Positions 36,442-46,267 of a stretch of DNA of 64,000 bases are shown piece by piece. Origin of the DNA: Mesobacillus maritimus (lineage in GTDB: Bacteria > Bacillota > Bacilli > Bacillales > Cytobacillaceae); NCBI RefSeq assembly GCF_019749255.1, contig NZ_JACWFH010000007.1:248001-312000 (forward strand), written 5' to 3'. The notes under the pieces were generated by a model, which did no database searches, was not told the origin of the DNA, and was given only the letters and a program-made list of their open reading frames with translations. The stretch's first letter is position 1. The number at the start of each line of letters is the position of its first letter. A program made the position numbers and the translations under genes.

Positions 36442-38421
36442 GTGGCTAGAAACCAGCAAGCATTTGATTACAACGATGACGCGATACAGGTATTAGAGGG
36501 TCTCGAGGCTGTCAGGAAACGTCCAGGAATGTATATTGGTAGTACCGACACTAGAGGCCTTCACCATCTAGTCTACGAAATCGTTGACAACTCTGTTGAC
36601 GAGGTACTTGCAGGATATGGCGACCATATCATTGTGAAAATACACAAGGATAACTCCATCACTGTTCAGGATAAAGGACGAGGCATGCCAACTGGGATGC
36701 ATAAGCTGGGAAAGCCAACTCCTGAGGTCATCCTAACCGTCCTACATGCGGGCGGAAAATTCGGTCAAGGTGGTTACAAAACGAGTGGAGGACTTCACGG
36801 AGTAGGTGCTTCGGTCGTGAATGCACTTTCTGAAAAGCTCGTTGTCACCATTCGACGTGATGGATTCGTCTACGAACAAAAATTCGAAGATGGTGGGAAA
36901 CCAGTCACGACTCTTGAAAAAGTCGGCAAGACCAACCAAAGCGGAACAACCATCCACTTTAAACCAGATCCTAAAATTTTTTCTACGATAACTTATAATT
37001 ATGATACCTTATGCGAACGACTTCGCGAGTCGGCATTTTTGCTTAAAGGACTTAAGATTGAAATTATCGATGAACGCAATGATGTTCGCGAAGTATTTCA
37101 CTATGAAACCGGCATTCAAGCATTTGTTGAGTATCTAAACGAAGAAAAGGATTCTCTTCATCCTGTTGTGAGCTTTGAAGGAGAGAATAGTGGAATTGAA
37201 GTTGATTTTGCTTTCCAATTCAATGATGGGTATTCAGAAAACATTCTTAGCTTTGTTAATAATGTCCGTACAAAGGATGGCGGAACGCACGAGGTTGGGG
37301 CGAAAACCGCTATGACTCGTGCTTTCAATGATTATGCGCGCAAAGCAGGTTTGTTAAAGGAAAAAGATAAGAATCTCGATGGGGCAGATATCCGGGAAGG
37401 ATTATCAGCAATTATCTCTGTTCGTATTCCTGAAGAGCTGTTACAGTTTGAAGGTCAAACGAAGGGAAAGCTTGGGACGAGTGAGGCTCGTTCAGCTGTG
37501 GATTCTGTTGTCTCTGAGCATCTCTCGTATTTCTTGGAAGAAAATCCTGAGACAAGTTCACTTTTAATCAAAAAATCCATCAAAGCTTATCAAGCTCGAG
37601 AAGCGGCTCGGAAAGCTAGGGAAGATGCTCGTAGTGGCAAAAAACGAAAAAAATCAGAAGCAATGTTGTCAGGGAAATTAACCCCAGCACAAAGCAAAAA
37701 TTCTGCTAAAAATGAACTTTATCTTGTTGAGGGAGACTCAGCGGGTGGTTCTGCAAAACAGGGACGCGATCGAAAATTCCAAGCTGTCCTTCCTTTACGT
37801 GGTAAAGTCATTAATACTGAAAAAGCGAAGCTTCAAGATATCTTTAAAAATGAAGAAATCAACACGATGATTCATGCTATTGGAGCAGGTGTTGGAGCTG
37901 ATTTCAATCTTGAAGATGTAAATTACGATAAAGTGGTCATCATGACCGATGCTGATACCGATGGAGCGCATATCCAAGTTCTGCTTTTAACATTCTTTTA
38001 CCGATATATGCGACCACTGATTGAAGGTGGGAAAGTATTCATTGCGTTACCGCCCCTTTATAAGGTCAGCAAAGGGAGTGGAAAAAAGGAAATCATCGAA
38101 TATGCTTGGAGCGATGACGAACTAGCAGGCGCGATAAAGAAGATTGGAAAAGGCTATATCATTCAGCGTTATAAAGGTCTAGGTGAAATGAACGCCGATC
38201 AGCTATGGGATACAACCATGAACCCAGAATCTAGAACATTGATTCGCGTTAAAATTGACGATGCTGCCCGTGCTGAACGCAGAGTCACGACGTTAATGGG
38301 GGACAAAGTTGAACCCCGACGAAAGTGGATTGAATCGAATGTTGCGTTTACATTAGACGAAGGCGACACCATCTTAGAAAATGAAAACATTACCGTTATA
38401 GAGGAGGGTTCAGAAGAATGA
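36442..38421 (+). CDS. parE: DNA topoisomerase IV subunit B
   Basis: This 659-residue subunit supplies ATPase and TOPRIM domains for chromosome decatenation. The GHKL ATP site has DNSVDEVLAGY and GRGMPTG, and TOPRIM has YLVEGDSAGGSAKQGRD and MTDADTDGAHI. I start at the GTG at 36442 behind GAAAGGGG; the upstream frame start at 36382 lies in the leader hairpin. It overlaps parC by 4 bases (ATGA). Confidence 0.94.
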   Translation: MARNQQAFDYNDDAIQVLEGLEAVRKRPGMYIGSTDTRGLHHLVYEIVDNSVDEVLAGYGDHIIVKIHKDNSITVQDKGRGMPTGMHKLGKPTPEVILTVLHAGGKFGQGGYKTSGGLHGVGASVVNALSEKLVVTIRRDGFVYEQKFEDGGKPVTTLEKVGKTNQSGTTIHFKPDPKIFSTITYNYDTLCERLRESAFLLKGLKIEIIDERNDVREVFHYETGIQAFVEYLNEEKDSLHPVVSFEGENSGIEVDFAFQFNDGYSENILSFVNNVRTKDGGTHEVGAKTAMTRAFNDYARKAGLLKEKDKNLDGADIREGLSAIISVRIPEELLQFEGQTKGKLGTSEARSAVDSVVSEHLSYFLEENPETSSLLIKKSIKAYQAREAARKAREDARSGKKRKKSEAMLSGKLTPAQSKNSAKNELYLVEGDSAGGSAKQGRDRKFQAVLPLRGKVINTEKAKLQDIFKNEEINTMIHAIGAGVGADFNLEDVNYDKVVIMTDADTDGAHIQVLLLTFFYRYMRPLIEGGKVFIALPPLYKVSKGSGKKEIIEYAWSDDELAGAIKKIGKGYIIQRYKGLGEMNADQLWDTTMNPESRTLIRVKIDDAARAERRVTTLMGDKVEPRRKWIESNVAFTLDEGDTILENENITVIEEGSEE

Positions 38422-40868
38422 GCTCAATAGAAAAATTTCGCGACCTCCCTCTCGAAGAAGTCATTGGCGACCGTTTTGGTCGCTATAGTAAATATATCAT
38501 TCAAGAACGTGCACTACCTGATGCCCGTGATGGGCTGAAACCCGTTCAGCGCCGGATCTTGTATGCCATGTACGCTGAGGGAAACACTCACGAAAAGGGC
38601 TTTAGAAAATCGGCCAAAACAGTCGGGAACGTCATCGGGAATTACCATCCACATGGAGATTCATCTGTTTATGATGCCATGGTCCGCCTGAGTCAGGATT
38701 GGAAGGTTCGAAATGTCTTAATCCAGATGCATGGAAACAATGGGAGTAATGATGGCGATCCACCTGCAGCGATGAGGTATACGGAGGCAAGACTTTCCGC
38801 TATTGCCGCAGAATTATTACGAGATATTGATAAAAACACAGTTGAGTTTATTCCGAATTTTGATGATACTTCGAAGGAACCAACTGTTTTGCCATCCATG
38901 TTTCCTAATTTACTTGTTAATGGGTCGACAGGGATTTCAGCAGGATATGCTACCGATATCCCGCCACATTCCCTTGATGAAATAGTCGAAGGCGTCATTA
39001 TGCGTATGGACAACCCTAATTGTTCTGTGGAGGAGTTAATGACCGTCATTAAGGGACCAGATTTCCCAACGGGAGGCATTATACAGGGCGTAGAAGGAAT
39101 TTTAAAAGCCTATAAAACAGGTAAGGGTAAAGTGATTGTTCGCGGAAAAACAGAAATTGAAACCATCCGTGGTGGAAGACAACAAATTGTCATTACAGAA
39201 ATTCCTTTTGAAGTAAACAAAGCGAATCTAGTCAAACGGATGGATGAACTCCGAATTGACCGTAAAGTAGAGGGTATCTCTGAAGTTCGCGATGAAACGG
39301 ATCGTACAGGTTTGCGGATTGTCGTGGAGCTTAAGAAAGATGCCGATGCAAACGGAGTTCTGCACTATTTTTACAAAAATACGGATCTACAAATCACTTA
39401 CAACTTCAATATGGTCGCAATTCATAATAAACGTCCTAAACAAATGGGATTACATGATTTACTTGACGCCTATATTGCTCATCAACGGGAAGTGGTCACA
39501 AGGCGTTCTCAGTTTGACCTTCAAAAGGCTAAAGATCGTCAACATATTGTTGAGGGTTTGATTAAAGCTCTGTCGATTCTTGATGAAGTAATTGCGACGA
39601 TTCGTGCTTCTAAAGATAAACGTGATGCTAAAAATAACTTGATTAGTAAGTTTGCTTTCACTGAGGCACAAGCGGAAGCGATTGTTTCCTTGCAGTTATA
39701 TCGATTAACCAACACGGATGTAACCGCTCTACAAGCAGAGCAGGAAGAGCTTGCAAAGAAAATTGATGAGCTCGTAGCCATTTTGGAAAGTGAGAAAAAA
39801 TTGTTATCTGTCATTAAAAAGGAATTAAAAGAAGTGAAAAAACGCTTTGCTGATGGACGAAGAACCAAAATAGAAGATGAGATTGAAGAAATCAAAATCA
39901 ACTTAGAGGTTCTGATTGCCAGCGAGGATGTCATTGTGACGGTTACGAAGGATGGTTACATCAAACGCACAAGTCAGCGTTCCTTCGCGGCTTCAAATGG
40001 CAAAGATTTTGCGATGAAGGATACCGATAGACTTCTAGCTCAACTTGATATGAATACGAAAGAGGTTTTACTTCTATTCACAAATAAAGGCAGCTATCTT
40101 TACCTGCCGGTTCATGAGTTGCCAGATATTCGTTGGAAAGACTTAGGACAGCATATTGCCAATATTGTTCCGCTTGAACGTGATGAGCACATTATTAAGG
40201 CGATTCCTGTTAAAGACTTTGAGCAAGAGGTTTTCCTTCTTTTTGTAACAAAAAATGGAATGGTAAAGAAAACAGAATTGAAACAATACAAAGCACAACG
40301 ATACTCTAAAACGTTAACGGCGATGAATCTGAAAGGTGACGATGAGACCATCGAAGTACATCTTTCAGATGGGAATAATAGCTTATTCCTCGTTACACAT
40401 CTAGGGTATGCTCTCTGGTTCTCAGAGGAAGAGATTAGTCCAATCGGAATTCGAGCTGCAGGTGTGAAGGGAATCAACTTGAAGGATGACGACTATGTAA
40501 TCGGTGGTAAAATCATTGATGGTTCAAAAGAACAGTCGGTTATCTTAGCCACACAGCGTGGAGCGGTGAAGAAGATGAAACTTAGTGAGTTTGAATTAGG
40601 TTCTCGGGCAAAACGCGGTGTCATTATGCTTCGCGAACTTAAAAGCAATCCACATCGTGTCGCAGGGTTTGAAGTGGCGAAAAATCAAGATGAGATCTTC
40701 TTGTTCACTGAAAAACAGAAAACGTACACACTAACACCAGAATCTCTCCGGTTTAATGACCGCTATTCAAACGGTTCATTTGTCTTTGATGAAAATGAGA
40801 GTGGGAAGCTACAAGAAATGTGGAAACAAGAAGTAACAGAGGAACAAGCAAAGAACGAAGAATCATAA
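38418..40868 (+). CDS. parC: DNA topoisomerase IV subunit A
   Basis: This 816-residue subunit has the DNA-breaking domain with RALPDARDGLKPVQRRILYAM and the catalytic Tyr in AMRYTEARLS, then a coiled-coil region and C-terminal beta-pinwheel blades. The quinolone region reads HPHGDSSVYDAM, with the susceptible-type Ser after GD. It is translationally coupled to parE. Confidence 0.95.
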   Translation: MSSIEKFRDLPLEEVIGDRFGRYSKYIIQERALPDARDGLKPVQRRILYAMYAEGNTHEKGFRKSAKTVGNVIGNYHPHGDSSVYDAMVRLSQDWKVRNVLIQMHGNNGSNDGDPPAAMRYTEARLSAIAAELLRDIDKNTVEFIPNFDDTSKEPTVLPSMFPNLLVNGSTGISAGYATDIPPHSLDEIVEGVIMRMDNPNCSVEELMTVIKGPDFPTGGIIQGVEGILKAYKTGKGKVIVRGKTEIETIRGGRQQIVITEIPFEVNKANLVKRMDELRIDRKVEGISEVRDETDRTGLRIVVELKKDADANGVLHYFYKNTDLQITYNFNMVAIHNKRPKQMGLHDLLDAYIAHQREVVTRRSQFDLQKAKDRQHIVEGLIKALSILDEVIATIRASKDKRDAKNNLISKFAFTEAQAEAIVSLQLYRLTNTDVTALQAEQEELAKKIDELVAILESEKKLLSVIKKELKEVKKRFADGRRTKIEDEIEEIKINLEVLIASEDVIVTVTKDGYIKRTSQRSFAASNGKDFAMKDTDRLLAQLDMNTKEVLLLFTNKGSYLYLPVHELPDIRWKDLGQHIANIVPLERDEHIIKAIPVKDFEQEVFLLFVTKNGMVKKTELKQYKAQRYSKTLTAMNLKGDDETIEVHLSDGNNSLFLVTHLGYALWFSEEEISPIGIRAAGVKGINLKDDDYVIGGKIIDGSKEQSVILATQRGAVKKMKLSEFELGSRAKRGVIMLRELKSNPHRVAGFEVAKNQDEIFLFTEKQKTYTLTPESLRFNDRYSNGSFVFDENESGKLQEMWKQEVTEEQAKNEES

Positions 40869-40894
40869 ATTGTCACTGTTTTGTCAAAAACATG

Positions 40895-40925
40895 TACCCT
40901 GGTTCAAAGAACTGGGGTGCTTTTT
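40895..40925 (+). terminator. Intrinsic terminator after parC
   Basis: ACCCTGGTTC and GAACTGGGGT form a 10-bp stem with two G-T pairs and an AAA loop, then TTTTT. Confidence 0.82.
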
Positions 40926-41069
40926 ATGTGAAAATTTACTCTATACTTGCGCCTCATGCTTTTACATAGAGAAGGATTCTACATACTTATATTTTTGTTT
41001 TTTTGGAACAATAAATGAAATACAGCAATAAAATGAGCGACCTAGATTTACATTAAAAGGAGTCTTTAA

Positions 41070-42500
41070 ATGGAAAAACTACTAGAGATAGTAAATACAA
41101 ACGTCAATTTTTTAAATGATCTAATGTGGAGTTACATCCTCATTGCAGCACTTATTATTTTAGGTTTATATTTTTCAATCCGAACCAACTTTGTCCAAAT
41201 TCGTTTATTTGGTGAGATGTTTCGAATTCTCGGTGATAAACCCGTACTAAGTAATGGAAGGAAAAAAGGGCTATCCTCGTTTCAAGCATTCACCATTTCT
41301 GCAGCCTCCCGTGTAGGCACAGGGAATCTTGCAGGGGTTGCTACCGCGATATCTGCTGGTGGTCCTGGTGCTGTGTTCTGGATGTGGTTAATTGCTTTCA
41401 TTGGGGCAGCATCAAGTTTTGTTGAGAGTACTCTTGCGCAGATATATAAAGTGAAAGATAAAGATGGCTTCCGCGGTGGTCCTGCTTATTATATGGAAAA
41501 AGGCTTGAACAAGCGTTGGATGGGGATCATCTTTGCCGTTATCATTACCTTTAGTTTTGGGCTTGTATTTAATTCCGTCCAATCAAATACGATTTCACTT
41601 GCCGTTACGCAGGCATTTGGGATTAACCGAGTGTGGGTTGGTGTCGTGTTAGCTATTTTGACGGCAATCATCATTTTTGGTGGGGTGAAACGGATAGCCC
41701 ATGTTTCTCAAATAATTGTTCCAATAATGGCGGTTCTCTATCTTATCTTGGCTTTGTACGTAGTGATTGTTAATTTTACAGAAATTCCTATGATGGTTTC
41801 GCTTATCCTAAAAAATGCGTTTGGTCTTCAGGAAGCAGTTGGCGGTGGAATGGGTGCAGCTGTTATGATGGGAATTAAACGTGGATTATTCTCGAATGAA
41901 GCGGGGATGGGGAGTGCTCCAAATGCTGCGGCAACCGCTGCTGTTACACACCCTGCTAAACAAGGTCTGATTCAAACTCTTGGGGTATTCGTTGATACCA
42001 TCCTAATTTGTTCCGCAACCGCTTTTATCATCATTCTTTCTGGTGCATACACAAATCCTGACTTAACGGGGATTGAACTTACCCAAGTTGCACTTAGTAG
42101 TCATGTTGGCTCATGGGCGCCGGCATTTGTTAGTATTGCAATATTCCTATTTGCCTTTTCCTCGATTGTTGGGAATTATTATTATGGTGAAACGAATATT
42201 GAGTTTATCAAAGATAATAAACCAGCGTTATTTATTTACCGCCTTGCAGTTGTCGCGATGGTCTACTTCGGCTCGTTGGCAGACTTAGCCATTGTTTGGA
42301 ATCTTGCGGATTTGTTTATGGGCGTTATGGCTATTATTAATCTGATTGCGATTGCTTTGCTTGGTAAGATAGCCTTTGCAGCCTTAAAGGACTATCAAGC
42401 TCAACGAAAGCAGCACAAAGATCCTACTTTCTTTGCTGACAGTATTCTTGGATTGCAAGGCGCTGAGACTTGGGAAACTCGCGAAAAACAGGGAAAATAA
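41070..42500 (+). CDS. alsT: Sodium:alanine/glycine symporter (AgcS family)
   Basis: This 476-residue transporter has about 10-12 membrane helices and the family motifs SAASRVGTGNLAGVATAIS and FSNEAGMGSAPNAAATAAV. It imports alanine, glycine or possibly glutamine with sodium. AAAGGAGTC precedes the ATG. Its place after parC matches alsT in B. subtilis. Confidence 0.92.
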   Translation: MEKLLEIVNTNVNFLNDLMWSYILIAALIILGLYFSIRTNFVQIRLFGEMFRILGDKPVLSNGRKKGLSSFQAFTISAASRVGTGNLAGVATAISAGGPGAVFWMWLIAFIGAASSFVESTLAQIYKVKDKDGFRGGPAYYMEKGLNKRWMGIIFAVIITFSFGLVFNSVQSNTISLAVTQAFGINRVWVGVVLAILTAIIIFGGVKRIAHVSQIIVPIMAVLYLILALYVVIVNFTEIPMMVSLILKNAFGLQEAVGGGMGAAVMMGIKRGLFSNEAGMGSAPNAAATAAVTHPAKQGLIQTLGVFVDTILICSATAFIIILSGAYTNPDLTGIELTQVALSSHVGSWAPAFVSIAIFLFAFSSIVGNYYYGETNIEFIKDNKPALFIYRLAVVAMVYFGSLADLAIVWNLADLFMGVMAIINLIAIALLGKIAFAALKDYQAQRKQHKDPTFFADSILGLQGAETWETREKQGK

Positions 42501-42515
42501 GGTGGATATTGTAAG

Positions 42516-42543
42516 ACCCTCTATATCATATAGGGGGTTTTTT
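42516..42543 (+). terminator. Intrinsic terminator after alsT
   Basis: ACCCTCTATA and TATAGGGGGT form a stem with a TCA loop and a T6 tract. Confidence 0.87.
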
Positions 42544-42604
42544 ATGTATATCTCTCCCAAAAAATGGACAGTTTACTGGTAAAAGGAAAAAAGGTGGGGA
42601 GATT

Positions 42605-43372
42605 ATGAAACGATTTATCATTCTACCAACAATTTTTATTCTTTCACTAATCGCTGCAACCGTTTATGCCGCAGATAAACAAGCTCAGAACGAGATTGTA
42701 CAAGAACTAATGGATGTAACTGGAGATGGAAAAGACGATACCATCACCATAACCGGTGTTCCTTTTGAGGAAGGAAGCTTATTTCTGAAAGAAATTTCAA
42801 TGAAAATAAAGACTTCTGAAGGGGAAAAGTTCCACACTGAGCTTGAAGGGGGCTATGAACCATCTTTAGCCTTTAAAGATTTTAATCATGATGGTGTGAA
42901 GGACGTCCTAGTTCGTGTTGAAACAGGAGGTAGTGGGGGCACATCCAATTATGAGCTCTATTCTTTCAAGGATGCTAAGCAAGTGGATATGGGTGTTCCT
43001 GAGCCATTAACAATTATTAGCCAGTTTGAGGAAGGGTATAAAGCGAGTATTCAAATCGAAGAAACCGGTAAATTATATACCTTTAATTTATTTGACAGAA
43101 AAGAGAAATACGATCGCTTAGGATTATATCAAAACGGCAAATTAAATGAGCCGATGGAGCTGATGGTGTTGCCGTATAGTACATTAAAACCGGTATTTGT
43201 TCACGAGAAACAAATTGGTTTTAAAGGGGTTCAACGCATTAGTGGTGTGGGCAATGTAGACACGATTGGGTTTGTGGAGTCTTCCTGGATTTTAGAAAAC
43301 GGAGAATGGAAACAAACGGATACCAAAGTTCAAAAAAGCTTGAAAACAAAAAAGAAGAAAAAGAATAAATAG
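42605..43372 (+). CDS. Secreted protein with calcium-loop-like repeats
   Basis: This 255-residue protein has a cleavable signal peptide (LSLIAATVYA-A). Two Asp-rich loops, DVTGDGKDD and DFNHDGVKD, resemble FG-GAP/dockerin-type calcium loops, and the tail is very lysine-rich. It is probably exported and wall- or metal-associated. No specific function recognised. GGTGGGGAG lies just before the ATG. Confidence 0.75.
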   Translation: MKRFIILPTIFILSLIAATVYAADKQAQNEIVQELMDVTGDGKDDTITITGVPFEEGSLFLKEISMKIKTSEGEKFHTELEGGYEPSLAFKDFNHDGVKDVLVRVETGGSGGTSNYELYSFKDAKQVDMGVPEPLTIISQFEEGYKASIQIEETGKLYTFNLFDRKEKYDRLGLYQNGKLNEPMELMVLPYSTLKPVFVHEKQIGFKGVQRISGVGNVDTIGFVESSWILENGEWKQTDTKVQKSLKTKKKKKNK

Positions 43373-43451
43373 GCATATGTAACGAATCCTCTTTCGCTAT
43401 CATAGGCTATGGTAAGAAAAGGTAATATTTCCTGAAAGGGGTTCTCTTGCC

Positions 43452-43943
43452 ATGTCCACATTCAATCCAGATCGATTGAATACGATATATATTCCTCCGG
43501 TTAGCACCTTTGGTCCAATAAGTGGAAGGAAGTATACATTGACCCACTCCGATGATACAGGAGAGTTGTTTCTAACAATCGGAAAAAAATACGATGTGGG
43601 AGCAATCGATCCAACCCTTCGTGATGAAGTACTCGCAGAGTGGCAGACTAGAAACGGAGAATATTTATTATTAGCAAAGGTCTATATTAGTGGGGGGGAG
43701 TACGATAAAAAATTCTCCCAGGTTCGTTACATGATTTTTAAAAAGGATCTTTCTTTAGCCTTAACAGGGATTGTTTATGGCGATCAGCAGTTCTATACAA
43801 ATTCACCTTGGCTGTTGGATTGCCCAATTCTTGTGCATTTTGAATCGGTTTATCCAGAATTCAACGAAGTGTTGTATTATGGAACACCAAGGCAGTACTT
43901 AACTGCTGCTAGAAATCAACCTATGAGCAAGACACAGGCATAA
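43452..43943 (+). CDS. Staygreen-family protein
   Basis: This 163-residue protein carries the Staygreen domain: the opening FNPDRLNTIYIPPVSTFGPISGRKYTLTHSDDTGELFLTIG is the family signature, and DCPILVHFESVYPEF is the conserved C-terminal part. In plants the protein removes magnesium from chlorophyll a. Bacteria outside the phototrophs carry homologues of unknown role, and some remove magnesium from chlorophyll in vitro. No chlorophyll or haem gene is nearby. It is monocistronic. Confidence 0.87.
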   Translation: MSTFNPDRLNTIYIPPVSTFGPISGRKYTLTHSDDTGELFLTIGKKYDVGAIDPTLRDEVLAEWQTRNGEYLLLAKVYISGGEYDKKFSQVRYMIFKKDLSLALTGIVYGDQQFYTNSPWLLDCPILVHFESVYPEFNEVLYYGTPRQYLTAARNQPMSKTQA

Positions 43944-43957
43944 GCTTGTGTTTTTTT
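43932..43957 (+). terminator. Intrinsic terminator after the Staygreen gene
   Basis: ACACAGGC and GCTTGTGT form an 8-bp stem (one G-T pair) with T7. It overlaps the end of the coding region. Confidence 0.75.
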
Positions 43958-44561
<604 letters not shown>

Positions 44562-44578
44562 TGTTAGGTTTCTTTACA
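44562..44578 (+). promoter_or_regulatory. TnrA/GlnR box of codB
   Basis: TGTTAGGTTTCTTTACA matches TGTNAN7TNACA perfectly. A -10-like TATAGT lies at 44608-44613, placing the box centre near -50, the known position for TnrA-activated promoters. Confidence 0.75.
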
Positions 44579-44673
44579 TATTAGTAGTTACAACCATTAA
44601 ATTCTCTTATAGTTTACCTATAAAACAACCAAAACGATTCAATAGTATGTAAAGAATAAAGGAGGAAGTTGTA

Positions 44674-45942
44674 ATGGCACAAACTGATAAGGATTATGCA
44701 TTAACACCTGTTCCCAAAGATAAGCGTAAAGGTTTTATTTCCATGTTTTTCGTTATGCTTGGCTTTACCTTTTTCTCATCCAGTATGGTTGCTGGTGGTA
44801 CATTAGGACAAGGATTGGATATGAAGCAATTTATCATCACGGTCCTGATTGGAAACCTAATTCTTGGGATTTATGCTAGTTTATTAGGCTTAGTTGGTGC
44901 GAAATCTGGCTTAACCACCCACCTACTAACCAGTCACTCTTTCGGTAAAAAAGGATCGTATTTAACTTCCTTTTTATTAAGTGCCATCCAGGTTGGATGG
45001 TTTGGTGTTGGTGTTGCCACCTTTGCCATTATGGTGAACAAAGCCACCGGTATAAACTTAATCTTACTAATCATTATTTCTGGAATTTTGATGACATCAA
45101 CTGCTTATTGGGGCATGAAAGCTTTAACGATACTAAGTATGGTAGCTGTTCCGGCAATTGCCATTCTCGGAAGCTTTTCTATCTTCCAAGCAACCGAGGA
45201 AGTGGGTGGATTTGCTTCATTAATGCAATTAGAACCGTCTGAAACCATGACCTATACGCTAGCTCTTTCGATTTGTATAGGTTCATTTATTGGCGGGGCT
45301 ACCTTAACTGCAGATTTTACGCGGTTCTCCAAGTCCAAATTGAACGGTTTTTTAACAACATTTATTGCTTATTTTATCGGAAACTCCTTAATGTTTGCCT
45401 TCGGGATGGTTGGTACACTTGCCTTAGGTTTAGCTGATGTCTCCGACGTGATGTTTGCTCAAGGATTATTAATTCCAGCCATTGTCGTTTTAGGCTTAAA
45501 TATTTGGTCAACGAATGATAATTCCTTATACACCTCTGGGCTAGGGTTCTCACACATTACGAAGCTTCCTAAGAACAAAATTGTGATCTTTAATGGTTTA
45601 GTTGGTACCATTCTTTCCCTAGTGGTTTATAACAATTTTATTAGTTGGTTAACCTTGCTTGGCTCTACCATCCCTTCAATAGGGGCCATCATTTTGGCAG
45701 ATTATTTCTTGCTTCGCAGGAAAGATGGTTATCAGGAAAAGAAAATGAAAAACGTTCAAATCAGTGCGGTTATTGCTTGGGTATTCGGTATCGTTGCAGC
45801 GAACCTGCTCCCTGGTATCCCGCCTGTCAATGCTATCATTACATCCGTAGTCGTCTATTCTATTGCCACTGCTATTGAGCATGGCGTGCTTAGAAATAAA
45901 AAGGGTGTTAGTCAACCTTATCCTCAAATGGAGAAAATATAA
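44674..45942 (+). CDS. codB: Cytosine permease (NCS1 family)
   Basis: This 422-residue transporter has about 12 membrane helices and is a CodB-type cytosine importer; GGATLTADFTRFSKSK in the middle and IWSTNDNSLYTSGLGFS are typical. The cytosine deaminase gene follows. AAAGGAGGAAG precedes the ATG. A terminator after it and a separate codA promoter suggest the two genes can be expressed independently. Confidence 0.9.
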   Translation: MAQTDKDYALTPVPKDKRKGFISMFFVMLGFTFFSSSMVAGGTLGQGLDMKQFIITVLIGNLILGIYASLLGLVGAKSGLTTHLLTSHSFGKKGSYLTSFLLSAIQVGWFGVGVATFAIMVNKATGINLILLIIISGILMTSTAYWGMKALTILSMVAVPAIAILGSFSIFQATEEVGGFASLMQLEPSETMTYTLALSICIGSFIGGATLTADFTRFSKSKLNGFLTTFIAYFIGNSLMFAFGMVGTLALGLADVSDVMFAQGLLIPAIVVLGLNIWSTNDNSLYTSGLGFSHITKLPKNKIVIFNGLVGTILSLVVYNNFISWLTLLGSTIPSIGAIILADYFLLRRKDGYQEKKMKNVQISAVIAWVFGIVAANLLPGIPPVNAIITSVVVYSIATAIEHGVLRNKKGVSQPYPQMEKI

Positions 45943-45944
45943 AA

Positions 45945-45987
45945 GAAAAAACCTCTATCTTTGATTATTTTGGTAGAGGTTTTTTCT
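45945..45987 (+). terminator. Intrinsic terminator between codB and codA
   Basis: AAAAAACCTCTATC and GGTAGAGGTTTTTT form a stem with a T-rich tail. Confidence 0.85.
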
Positions 45988-46152
45988 TTTACATAATTGA
46001 GATAAGATCTTCTTCCGAGTTCTTATTTAAATAGTATAGAACATGCGTTTTCGATCCCTTAAATGTCTATCAGTTCTACTCATTTCTTTTAACAAAACGT
46101 TTGGCAACTCTTTAATAAATAATAACTTCATTTGGGAGTTTATTAAAATTCA

Positions 46153-46169
46153 CGTTAGATTTTCTTACA
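46153..46169 (+). promoter_or_regulatory. TnrA/GlnR box of codA (upstream copy)
   Basis: CGTTAGATTTTCTTACA matches TGTNAN7TNACA at all but the first position. A -10-like TATATT at 46200-46205 places its centre near -50. Confidence 0.68.
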
Positions 46170-46212
46170 TAAGTCAAGTAATCATGACAATTTTGCATTT
46201 ATATTGTAAACA

Positions 46213-46229
46213 TGTTAGGTAAAGTTACG
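46213..46229 (+). promoter_or_regulatory. Possible second TnrA/GlnR box at the codA start site
   Basis: TGTTAGGTAAAGTTACG matches the consensus at all but the last position. It would overlap the predicted transcription start, a position suited to repression, for example by GlnR. Confidence 0.5.
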
Positions 46230-46267
46230 TCAAAAAATGTAAAAGATTAAAGGAGATGTGATTATAA

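Noticed and set aside
40869-41069. TnrA box upstream of alsT
   Set aside because: TGTCACTGTTTTGTCAA is superficially similar but lacks the TNACA half-site.
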